Source: Plesiomonas sp051652165
GTDB taxonomy: Bacteria; Pseudomonadota; Gammaproteobacteria; Enterobacterales; CAMTGL01
Direction of reading: 5' to 3'
Assembly (NCBI RefSeq): GCF_051652165.1
Contig: NZ_JBOFTR010000004.1
Span: 496,001 to 560,000 of the forward strand
DNA length: 64,000 nucleotides
Part shown: positions 46,512-54,812 of the stretch, piece after piece
How positions within the stretch are numbered: position 1 is the stretch's first letter
Layout of the letters: every line of letters starts with the position of its first letter
Translations under genes and position numbers: made by a program
Notes under the pieces: generated by a model
What the model saw: the letters and a program-made list of their open reading frames with translations, nothing else
Database searches by the model: none
What the model was told of the DNA's origin: nothing

Positions 46512-48015
46512 CCTCTATCTCTCTTTATGTGCCATATTAAATGGTGCATGGAGAAGGCGTGCTCTGATTATTACCCCTTTATTAATAATGCCATTATTAG
46601 CAACACTCATTGGCATTTTTACGCCAAAACAATACCAGTCATATACCACTCTCCTGATTCAAGAAACCTCAAAATTAAACCCTTTTTTGGAAGACCTCTC
46701 TGTTTCCACCAATTTAAAAGATCGCTTTGCCGCACTTGATAGCCTTTTGCACAGCCGCTATGTTTTGCAAATGGTTATTGATGATGCAAATTTACTGCCT
46801 AAAAATGCTAGTCAAAGTGATTACGATAATAAAATTAATCTACTCTCCTCTTCTGTTACACTAAATTTAGTTGGCAGTGATTTAGTTCAATTACGTTTTA
46901 AAACCCAAAGCCCTGAAAATAGTGCAATAATATTACAAGCTATCAGCCAACGTTTTTTAGATAATGTCCTCGCACCTGAGCAATCATCTATTAGTGGTTC
47001 AGAGAAGTTTTTAAAAGAACAAATTACCAAACAAGAAGCAGAGCTCAATAAAGCGGAAAAAAACTTAGCTGATTTTAAACGTCGGCAAGCAGCAGAACTG
47101 CCTGATTTATACAGTTCGAATGTAAATCGATTACATACCTTAAAAGATAAACAAGAAGAGCGATTAACTCAACTAGCAGGTGCAAAAGCAGCATTGCATG
47201 CATTGCAAAATGGCATATCACAAGTTAATCCTATTATTGCAAACCTTGAGCAGCAAATAGTCAATACCACAAACGAAATATCACTGTTACGCACACGCTA
47301 TACAGACTCGCACAGTAAAATCCAAGCAGCCATTTATCGTTTAAAACAACTTGAAGATGAACGACAATCACAATTAAATTCCATCCCTAAAATTGACAGC
47401 TCAGATCTCAATCAACTACTCAATTTGTCTCAAAATAACAATAAAAGTAATACGAGCCAAACAAATAAAAACGATACCTTACTTGACTCTCAATTAAAAG
47501 AGTTACAAAAAGCTGCAACAAACGTCAAATCACTGCAAGAAGAGCTCAATAGTATTGATAGAATGCTTTCAGAGGCCTCAAATAGCGTTGGAAGTTTTGG
47601 TGATGTAGAGCGACAAATGTCAGAACTTGAACGCAATCTTCAAGTTCAGCGTGAAATCTATCAAGATTTACTTACACGCTATAAAAAAGCACAAGTCACT
47701 GGTGCACTCGGACAGTTTGAAAAAGGTGATCGTGTCAAAGTTATTGACCCACCATTTACCCCTACATCACCGAGTACACCTCCCCTTTTTGTATTTGTTA
47801 TTGCGGGCATCATTACTGGAATTGCCATTGGTTGCGGTTTTGCACTCATTGCAGAAATAACAGACAGTACCGTGCATCGTAGCGATAAGTTGTCTATGCT
47901 ATTAGGTGTACCTATATTAATACGGATTCCTTACAATCAGGAAATAGAGCAATATGAAAATCGCCCCGCGCAGGATAACACAAATCATTCAGCACTTAGC
48001 GCCGGGTGGTATTGA
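46501..48015 (+). CDS. Polysaccharide co-polymerase (GumC/Wzz family) without kinase domain
   Basis: The 504-residue protein has a membrane helix at about 22-43 and another at about 427-450, enclosing a periplasmic region with long coiled coils (about 165-400, many Lys, Glu and Gln). The proline-rich motif before the second helix (VIDPPFTPTSPSTPPL) is the classic PCP signature. It sets polymer length and couples the inner-membrane machinery to the exporter. There is no C-terminal BY-kinase; a separate, degenerate kinase-like protein is encoded at 54011. Start GTG 46501 with GAGG six bases upstream. A Ser/Asn-rich loop interrupts the coiled coil near residue 310. Confidence 0.88.
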   Translation: MNSNLYLSLCAILNGAWRRRALIITPLLIMPLLATLIGIFTPKQYQSYTTLLIQETSKLNPFLEDLSVSTNLKDRFAALDSLLHSRYVLQMVIDDANLLPKNASQSDYDNKINLLSSSVTLNLVGSDLVQLRFKTQSPENSAIILQAISQRFLDNVLAPEQSSISGSEKFLKEQITKQEAELNKAEKNLADFKRRQAAELPDLYSSNVNRLHTLKDKQEERLTQLAGAKAALHALQNGISQVNPIIANLEQQIVNTTNEISLLRTRYTDSHSKIQAAIYRLKQLEDERQSQLNSIPKIDSSDLNQLLNLSQNNNKSNTSQTNKNDTLLDSQLKELQKAATNVKSLQEELNSIDRMLSEASNSVGSFGDVERQMSELERNLQVQREIYQDLLTRYKKAQVTGALGQFEKGDRVKVIDPPFTPTSPSTPPLFVFVIAGIITGIAIGCGFALIAEITDSTVHRSDKLSMLLGVPILIRIPYNQEIEQYENRPAQDNTNHSALSAGWY

Positions 48016-49054
48016 GACCATAGCATTAGAGCTGCACCGCATCTATCAACATAATCACCAACCTTTACTTATTAGCCTAGAAGGAAACGGTGAGCAAGCT
48101 AGTAAAAATTGGCCTCGTGTAAAGAATATTATCGAAAACTCAGAAAGCAGCTTACTATTTCTTGGTAAAAATGCGGGGTTAAAATTTAGCTTGCTCTTTA
48201 CACTCATACAATTATTAAAAAAATCAAAGCCTGATGTAGTACATACTCATCATATTGGCCCATTACTCTATGGGGGGTTAGCTGCCCGAATTGCGAATAT
48301 TAAAACCATTATTCATACCGAGCATGATGCTTGGCACTTAAATAATAAAAAACGTCGCTATCTCGCACGATTACTGGTTAATATTATAAATCCAATAATC
48401 GTTGCCGATTCCGAGCAAGTTGCTGTTAGTCTCAGAGAGCATCTCCCAAAAACCAACCCAATTGTTATTCTCAATGGTATAGATACAACTTACTTTATTA
48501 TGGGAAGTAGAGAAAAAGCACGTCAACAACTTAACTTACCTATAAAAGAAAAAATAGTAGGCTGCGCAGCACGATTGGAGACGGTTAAAGGGCATGCTGG
48601 ATTATTTTATGCACTTAAACAGTGCCCAAACTTACATCTAGCACTTGCAGGAATTGGTTCATTAGAACAAAAATTAAAAACTCTAGCATATGAACTCAAT
48701 ATTATCCATCGAGTTCATTTTTTAGGGTTAATAAATGATATGTCAGTATTTTACCATGCTATAGACAGTTTTTGTCTTGCTTCCGAAGCAGAAGGATTAC
48801 CTTTATCACCACTTGAAGCACAGTCATGTGGTATTCCTGTTGTACTCACTAATGTGGGTGGTTGCAAAGAGTGTATTGATCCACAATCTGGTCAATTAGT
48901 CCCATTTGGAAATATTGAGTTATTAGCTAAAGCACTAGAGCATAGTATTACATTACAAGAACAAACGACATCTCGCTCATTTGTAGAAAAAAATGCCAGT
49001 TTGCAAAATATGGCAACACAATATTTATCTCTTTATCAAAGTACCAAACGATAA
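47954..49054 (+). CDS. Glycosyltransferase family 4
   Basis: The 366-residue enzyme has the GT4 pattern QHLAPGGIETIALEL (GGIE), THHIGPLLYGGLAARI, VGCAARLETVKGHAGLF and the EX7E motif EGLPLSPLE. The start at ATG 47954 lies 62 bases inside the previous gene. The family core begins only 12 residues later, so a shorter start is not likely and the out-of-frame overlap appears real. Sugar specificity is unknown. Confidence 0.85.
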   Translation: MKIAPRRITQIIQHLAPGGIETIALELHRIYQHNHQPLLISLEGNGEQASKNWPRVKNIIENSESSLLFLGKNAGLKFSLLFTLIQLLKKSKPDVVHTHHIGPLLYGGLAARIANIKTIIHTEHDAWHLNNKKRRYLARLLVNIINPIIVADSEQVAVSLREHLPKTNPIVILNGIDTTYFIMGSREKARQQLNLPIKEKIVGCAARLETVKGHAGLFYALKQCPNLHLALAGIGSLEQKLKTLAYELNIIHRVHFLGLINDMSVFYHAIDSFCLASEAEGLPLSPLEAQSCGIPVVLTNVGGCKECIDPQSGQLVPFGNIELLAKALEHSITLQEQTTSRSFVEKNASLQNMATQYLSLYQSTKR

Positions 49055-49075
49055 AAGCAGCCAAGGAATCGGTAC

Positions 49076-50266
49076 ATGATCGCACTTAGTATTTTTATAT
49101 TTATTGTTTTTTTAATTATTTACCACCATTTTCTCTACCCTTTTTTATTAAAAAAAATAAGTCAACGCCGAGTATATGCACTTCCAGAGATCACAGTTCG
49201 CCACTATACAAAAACAAAGGAAGATTTATCACTTCCTGATATTACCCTTATTATTCCTGCATATAATGAAGCCACCTCTATTGCTGAAAAAATTCGTAAT
49301 CTTGCCGCACAAGATTATCCAGCAGCAAATTTTACTATTCGCCTATTATGCGATGGTTGTACTGATAGCACTGTTGAAATTGCACAAAAAACACTCAATG
49401 AACCAGAGTGCCAATGGCTACCTTTTATTATCGAAGAGTTTACCGTTAATCGAGGGAAAATAGCTATTATTAATGATGCAATTACAAACATCACCTCCCC
49501 TATTGTTGCATTTAGTGATGTATCAGCACTATTACCCATTAATACTTTTTTAACTGCTGCAGCTCATTTTAAACATGCAGATATTGGTGTTGTAGGGCCA
49601 GGCTATCGTGTTTTACAAGCCGGATCACTCGGTGAGTCACACTACTGGCAATATCAATCTCAGATTAAGCAGTCAGAGTCATCACTAAATTCTGTATTAG
49701 GTATGCATGGTGCATGTTATTTTATTCGTCGCGAATGCCTTAACCCAATTGAAGCTGATACTATTAATGATGATTTTATTCTTCCCATGAATGCGATTGC
49801 TCAAGGTTATCGTGCTGTATATGAGCCACGCTGCCTATCACTTGAGCTTGAAACTGCCTCACCTGAACTTGAAGCTAAAAGGCGAAAACGTATTGCTGCT
49901 GGTAATACACAACAGATATGGCGTTTGCGAAAACTTCTTCATCCCCGTTTTCGTTGGAATGCATTTAATCTTATCTCAGGAAAAGGCTTACGTGTTCTTA
50001 TGCCATTTTGTTTGCTAACAATACTTTTATTATCACTCTATATCTCAATAGCAATACCTTTGTTTATATTTCTATTCATTTTTCAATTCATTGGCTATAT
50101 ATCTATTATTGTTATGAATCTTAATCCCAAAATAGCCTGGCCTGATAGTGCAAAAAAAGTTCAATATCTTGTAAATGGGCATTGGTATAATTTTATTGGT
50201 ACATGTCGCTATTTATTAGGTAGAGAGAAAGGTCGTTGGAAACGAGCTAATCAACAAGGAGAGTAA
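49076..50266 (+). CDS. Membrane glycosyltransferase family 2
   Basis: The 396-residue protein has an N-terminal membrane helix (1-24), a GT-A domain starting DITLIIPAYNEATSIAEKI, a sugar-nucleotide region with LLCDGCTDST, an acceptor motif NDDFILPMNAIAQGYRAVYEP, and RKRIAAGNTQQIWRL. Two or three membrane helices follow (about 308-355). The layout resembles processive or polyprenyl-linked GT2 enzymes. AAGGAAT lies before the start. It most likely extends the repeat unit. Confidence 0.87.
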   Translation: MIALSIFIFIVFLIIYHHFLYPFLLKKISQRRVYALPEITVRHYTKTKEDLSLPDITLIIPAYNEATSIAEKIRNLAAQDYPAANFTIRLLCDGCTDSTVEIAQKTLNEPECQWLPFIIEEFTVNRGKIAIINDAITNITSPIVAFSDVSALLPINTFLTAAAHFKHADIGVVGPGYRVLQAGSLGESHYWQYQSQIKQSESSLNSVLGMHGACYFIRRECLNPIEADTINDDFILPMNAIAQGYRAVYEPRCLSLELETASPELEAKRRKRIAAGNTQQIWRLRKLLHPRFRWNAFNLISGKGLRVLMPFCLLTILLLSLYISIAIPLFIFLFIFQFIGYISIIVMNLNPKIAWPDSAKKVQYLVNGHWYNFIGTCRYLLGREKGRWKRANQQGE

Positions 50267-50268
50267 TC

Positions 50269-50904
50269 ATGTCACACTATGTTCATCCAGTGACTGCCTT
50301 TGCTAAACGAATGATGGATATTATCGGTGCATTATTCGGTATTTTGCTCACACTCCCACTTTGGCCTCTTATTGCTATTGCTATTAAGCTTGAAAGCAAA
50401 GGGCCGATCTTTTTCAAGCAACAGCGTGTAGGGCGTATCTTTCCTGATCATGTAGAGCTTTTTTATATGATCAAATTCAGATCAATGCGTCAAGATGCTG
50501 AAGCTACAAGTGGTGCTGTATGGGCAACAAAAAATGACCCACGGATCACTCGTATTGGTCATTTTTTACGTAAAACACGGCTAGATGAATTACCACAATT
50601 TATCAATGTAATACGTGGCGATATGTCGCTTATTGGTCCAAGACCTGAGCGGCCTCATTTTTGTAACACATTAGAAGATGCCATCCCTTTTTATGTTGAA
50701 CGCACTTACGGTATCGCACCTGGCATCACTGGGCTTGCACAAGTCAATCAGGGATATGATGAAAGTTTAGATGATGTTCGCAGTAAACTAGCATATGACC
50801 TTGCTTACTCATTAGCATTAACTCGCCCTTGGCAATGGTTAAAGCTCGATTTGAATATTGCTTGGCGCACTATTAAAGTGATGGTTGGTAAGCGTGGTCA
50901 ATAA
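50269..50904 (+). CDS. Initiating sugar-phosphate transferase (monotopic phosphoglycosyl transferase)
   Basis: The 211-residue protein is the compact PF02397-type enzyme: a re-entrant membrane helix (MMDIIGALFGILLTLPLWPL), GPIFFKQQRVGR, YMIKFRSMR, the catalytic Asp-Glu pair in RKTRLDELPQF, and SLIGPRPERP. It moves a sugar phosphate from UDP-sugar to undecaprenyl phosphate and starts each repeat unit. It lacks the extra membrane domain of WcaJ. GGAGAG lies five bases before the ATG, and only two bases separate it from the GT2 gene. Confidence 0.93.
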   Translation: MSHYVHPVTAFAKRMMDIIGALFGILLTLPLWPLIAIAIKLESKGPIFFKQQRVGRIFPDHVELFYMIKFRSMRQDAEATSGAVWATKNDPRITRIGHFLRKTRLDELPQFINVIRGDMSLIGPRPERPHFCNTLEDAIPFYVERTYGIAPGITGLAQVNQGYDESLDDVRSKLAYDLAYSLALTRPWQWLKLDLNIAWRTIKVMVGKRGQ

Positions 50905-50959
50905 ACAAGTCAGTATCATTCATAGCAGACTGCACTCCAAAATTTAAGGATAAATAATA

Positions 50960-51295
50960 ATGAAACCAATGTTATATACTTTAAATAACTGGCAAGTAAT
51001 GACTCTTCATGGCGAGCTTGATGCTATGTATGTCAGTGAACATAGAGAGACGTTTGAAATGCTTGCAGTACAAAATCATAATACGTTAATTGATATCAAC
51101 GAAGTTCATTTTATTGATTCATCAGGAATTGGTGCGCTCGTGTTTTTATATAAAAGACTAAAAGCAAAATCACTCACACTTTCATTAATTTGCGATCAAG
51201 GGCAGCCAAGAGAACTATTAAAACTTCTACATATTGACAACACTATTGAATGCTATAGTACAATTAAAGACTTTGTTGTTAAAACCAGCGAGTGA
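50960..51295 (+). CDS. STAS-domain anti-sigma-antagonist-like protein (SypA-type)
   Basis: The 111-residue protein is a single STAS domain of the SpoIIAA/RsbV class. The regulatory serine is Ser55 in HFIDSSGIGALVFL, matching Ser58 of SpoIIAA and Ser56 of V. fischeri SypA. In such systems a kinase phosphorylates the serine and a PP2C phosphatase removes it. Both activities are encoded in one protein at 54813, so this is the likely target. It lies in the middle of the polysaccharide operon, after the initiating transferase. The output partner is not known. AAGGAT precedes the ATG. Confidence 0.9.
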   Translation: MKPMLYTLNNWQVMTLHGELDAMYVSEHRETFEMLAVQNHNTLIDINEVHFIDSSGIGALVFLYKRLKAKSLTLSLICDQGQPRELLKLLHIDNTIECYSTIKDFVVKTSE

Positions 51296-51390
51296 TTATA
51301 AAAATCACTGAACTATACCCATCACTAATAAAAGTGCATCAAACCATCTATTTTTTATGATAAAGTGCTTATTATGATAAATTTCTCAAA

Positions 51391-51825
51391 ATGAATGGAT
51401 ATAAAAAAATCACCTTAATTATACTCGGTAGTTTTCTTATCGGCTGTACAACTTGGCCTTCAAATGGGCGTGGTGGTATGGCTGAAATTAGGCCTACTGT
51501 ATTACCTAATCAAACAGAGAAACATGATGACTATATAGAAAATATCAACCAAATATTGCATTATAAAGAGACATTAGTCACACAACTGGTACAATTTAGC
51601 CCTACATTAAAAATCTGTATGCCGAGTAGACTAATCCAATTAGAGCAACACAAAATATTAATTGAGCGCGAGTTACACGCACGATTATGGCATGATGGGC
51701 TATACAATCTTAATTTATGGAAAAATGAGATTCAGCAAGCAGAAAAAGATTTGGCCAATTTACAAAAGAAGACAGGCTGCGCAAGCTCTACTCATAACCG
51801 ATTAAGTGAATGGCGATTGCTATAA
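51391..51825 (+). CDS. Small lipoprotein with helical mature part
   Basis: The 144-residue protein has a lipoprotein signal MNGYKKITLIILGSFLIGC with lipobox LIGC. The mature part has a proline-containing linker and then a helical region (about 50-130) with many Leu, Glu and Gln. Two cysteines lie in KICMPS and KTGCAS. It sits directly before the SLBB exporter and ends 33 bases before that gene's start, so it may be a partner of the outer-membrane channel. I do not recognise a family. No good Shine-Dalgarno sequence. Confidence 0.65.
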   Translation: MNGYKKITLIILGSFLIGCTTWPSNGRGGMAEIRPTVLPNQTEKHDDYIENINQILHYKETLVTQLVQFSPTLKICMPSRLIQLEQHKILIERELHARLWHDGLYNLNLWKNEIQQAEKDLANLQKKTGCASSTHNRLSEWRLL

Positions 51826-51857
51826 GGCTGTTGATAAATAAAAGCAAGGAGCGCAGC

Positions 51858-54011
51858 ATGAACTGGCTAAGACTTATCCAGCCAATATTTTTCTTATATT
51901 TTATTTTGTTAGGGTTAATTTCTGTTCATGCTCAACCTGTTTCATCTGTATCAACAGAGACAGTATCTGATACATTACGTCCAGGAGATCTTATTTTTAT
52001 TAATCTTCCTGGTGAAGCAGCATTTAATGAACCATTTCAAATTAACCGCGAAGGTAATCTTCAACTTCCTGAAATTGGTGATATTAGACTATGGGGTTTA
52101 TCACTCACTGAGGCTACGCCACAGATACGTAAGCAACTGCAAACTGTATTTAAAGACCTTTCAGGATTTAGTGTGCGTATAAAAGAACGGTTGCTGCTTG
52201 TTAATGTCATGGGCTATGTACGAAAACCGGGAAGCTATCAATTACCTGAAAATGCTAATGTTCAACTCGCCATCGAGTCAGCTAACGGTTTAGTACCCGG
52301 AGCACAACTTAGTAATATTCAAGTTCAACGTAAAAATCAAAAAATTGCTTTTGACTATAAACACTATCTTGATACTGGTGACTCCAGTGAGATGCCTTCA
52401 TTACAAACACTTGATACAGTGTTTATTCCTGCATCCCCTCTTACAGGTAATGTTCAAATTGATTTTGACGCAGCAACATTGTCAAAAAGTGGTGATGCCG
52501 CCGATGCACAGCGAGCGATTAAAGTTTTTGGTGAAGTAAACACTCCTGGCGCATATAGCATTAAATCTGGTGAAACCGTAGTAGACATGCTCATGCGCGC
52601 AGGAGGCGTTACCCGCTATGCAGGTGTTGAGCGCATTCGAGTGATTAGCAATAATGAGCCCACCCTCTTTGATCTTAAGAAATTTCTTGATACGGGTGAT
52701 AAGCAATTTATGCCAGAAATTGCGCCAGGTAGTACTATTTTCATTCCTAAAGATGAAGAACAAATTAAAAAAGGTACACGTACTGTCTATATTATGGGTG
52801 AAGTAGCAAAGCCTGGTGCTTATGAGAGCCGTAAAGGTGATACATTTATGGATATCCTCGCTAATGCAGGTGGGCCAACTCGCTATTCAGAAAGCCGACA
52901 AATTCGTATTATTCGTGCTGATGGTTCAATTGAGCCCTTTGACCTACAAGGATACACTGAAGGGTTAACTCGCCGACAGTTACCCGTAATTACACCCGGT
53001 GATGCAATATTTATCCCTGAAAAAACAGATGTCAATGAAAAATCATGGTTAAAAGTATCACCTAAACACGCTGTAATGGTAATTGGGCAAGTTAATAAGC
53101 CCGGCCGTTATGAGTGGTCAGATGAAATGTCATTGCTTGATCTTCTCGCTAATGCAGGAGGGCCATCAGATAAAGCAGACACATCAAAAGTGCAAATTTT
53201 AATCACTGAAAATAGTAAACAAGCTAAACCTATATATTTTGACCTTACTAAATTTCTCAAAGAGGGTGGAAACTTAGAGCAAATTCCAAATATCCGTGCA
53301 GGATACACCATTAATATTCCACAGTTACCCAATGATCCAAAAGATAATAAATCACAATGGGTACAGCAAGCACCTGAAAATTCAATCTATATAATGGGTC
53401 AAGTTGGCGCACCTGGACGCTATGCATTTACATCAGAAATGGGTTTCTTAGATATTCTCGCAGCAGCAGATGGCCCAACTGAAAAAGCAGACTTGCGTAA
53501 TATACGCGTTGCTCATCGTAATGGTGGTTCAGCTAATGTAACAAAACTAGATTTATCCCTCTATTTTGAATCAGGTGATGAAAGTTTATTACCTAAAGTC
53601 GTTACAGGTGACTCTATCTATATCCCTGAAAAAGATCGGTTATGGCTAGACTCAAGTAAAGAGTCAACAGTGAGAATAATGGGTGCAATTGGTAAACCTG
53701 GACGTTATCGTTTTAATGAAAGTATGACACTACTTGATCTGTTAGCTGAGGCCGGTGGCCCAACAAGTTCAGCTTATGTACAAAAAATTATTATTGCTAA
53801 TCTGTCTGAGAGTGGAAAGAACGACCAAGCACGTACATTTAATTTACTTGATTTTATGAAGTCACCTAATTTTAGCCAATTACCTATTTTACGAGCTGGC
53901 GATACAGTATACATCCCTGACACTAAAGACAGTAATTGGTCTGTATTTATGGGTGGAATGACAGATATATTTACGATTCTTTCTGTACTTACTTTACTAA
54001 TTAAAATTTAA
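51858..54011 (+). CDS. Outer-membrane polysaccharide exporter with six SLBB modules (Wza-like)
   Basis: The 717-residue protein has a signal peptide (cleavage after VHAQ region, about residue 25), a poly_export domain (about 36-110, SDTLRPGDLIFINLPG) and six SLBB modules at about 113-192, 221-298, 308-388, 406-490, 509-592 and 604-688. Each shows the pattern MGxVxxPGxY, then LLDLLAxAGGPT, then GDxIFIP. A C-terminal hydrophobic helix (about 696-715) could insert in the outer membrane as in Wza. Wza of E. coli has fewer modules. There is no lipobox cysteine. ATG 51858 has AAGGAG six bases upstream; the frame open from 51810 is rejected. Confidence 0.88.
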   Translation: MNWLRLIQPIFFLYFILLGLISVHAQPVSSVSTETVSDTLRPGDLIFINLPGEAAFNEPFQINREGNLQLPEIGDIRLWGLSLTEATPQIRKQLQTVFKDLSGFSVRIKERLLLVNVMGYVRKPGSYQLPENANVQLAIESANGLVPGAQLSNIQVQRKNQKIAFDYKHYLDTGDSSEMPSLQTLDTVFIPASPLTGNVQIDFDAATLSKSGDAADAQRAIKVFGEVNTPGAYSIKSGETVVDMLMRAGGVTRYAGVERIRVISNNEPTLFDLKKFLDTGDKQFMPEIAPGSTIFIPKDEEQIKKGTRTVYIMGEVAKPGAYESRKGDTFMDILANAGGPTRYSESRQIRIIRADGSIEPFDLQGYTEGLTRRQLPVITPGDAIFIPEKTDVNEKSWLKVSPKHAVMVIGQVNKPGRYEWSDEMSLLDLLANAGGPSDKADTSKVQILITENSKQAKPIYFDLTKFLKEGGNLEQIPNIRAGYTINIPQLPNDPKDNKSQWVQQAPENSIYIMGQVGAPGRYAFTSEMGFLDILAAADGPTEKADLRNIRVAHRNGGSANVTKLDLSLYFESGDESLLPKVVTGDSIYIPEKDRLWLDSSKESTVRIMGAIGKPGRYRFNESMTLLDLLAEAGGPTSSAYVQKIIIANLSESGKNDQARTFNLLDFMKSPNFSQLPILRAGDTVYIPDTKDSNWSVFMGGMTDIFTILSVLTLLIKI

Positions 54012-54748
54012 TGGTTGAGTACAACATGACTAAAGAAAAAGAGCCTGAATATCATAAAGAGATTGATATTTTATTTGATCGTGCACTATCAAAAGGTATT
54101 CGCACACTCGCTATTACCTCAGCAGTCCATCAAGAAGGTGTATCAAGTAGTGCCCTTGCCTTTGCCAAGCGTTGTGTTCAAGCAAATATGCGCACACTCT
54201 TAGTTGAGTTATCGATTACCGCACCAATTTTACCGGCATTATACCCTAACATAGGCAGTGCACTTGTTAATAATGTACCAAACACAAGTTCACTTAACTT
54301 TCCCACTATTCATCAGGTTTCATCTTTATTTTCTCTTGCGACAACACTCACTCGTGTTGAACCAAGTGATCGCTGGTATAGAAAAAATTTCACTCAATTA
54401 TTAAACGATTTCACTGAGCACTATGACATCATCATTTTTGATATTCCACCTATTACATTAGAAGAACCAAAATATTTACCCAGTGAAATTGCCTGTGCAT
54501 GTTGTGATGCTACTGTACTCTCTGTTTTATTCTCTCGCACTCAAGAAAGTGAGATAAAAGATACATTAAAAAAACTAAAACAAACAGAATGCAATATTAT
54601 TGGTTTTATTGCCAATGATAGATTTAATCCCTCTCTTGCTAGTGACTTAACAAGAGAAACATACCGATTAGAACATCGATTTCCTTTGTTAATGGAAAAA
54701 TTAAGAACTCGAATAAGAAAAATAGCAATTTTATCTTTTAAACTATAA
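54011..54748 (+). CDS. BY-kinase/ParA-like protein with degenerate Walker A
   Basis: The 245-residue protein is like the cytosolic domain of bacterial tyrosine kinases (CpsD/Wzc). The Walker A position reads HQEGVSSSA, with Val in place of the essential Lys; the Walker A' position reads TLLVELSIT, without the usual Asp. The Walker B-like FDIPPI remains. No tyrosine cluster is seen at the C-terminus. It is probably a catalytically dead scaffold that binds the GumC-like co-polymerase. The ATG shares one base with the previous stop codon, so translation is coupled. A second start at codon 6 is possible. Confidence 0.75.
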   Translation: MVEYNMTKEKEPEYHKEIDILFDRALSKGIRTLAITSAVHQEGVSSSALAFAKRCVQANMRTLLVELSITAPILPALYPNIGSALVNNVPNTSSLNFPTIHQVSSLFSLATTLTRVEPSDRWYRKNFTQLLNDFTEHYDIIIFDIPPITLEEPKYLPSEIACACCDATVLSVLFSRTQESEIKDTLKKLKQTECNIIGFIANDRFNPSLASDLTRETYRLEHRFPLLMEKLRTRIRKIAILSFKL

Positions 54749-54812
54749 TAAATCACCAATACTACATATTTTAAAACAGTTCTAAAACATCCACTACCTA
54801 AAGGATTATCGC

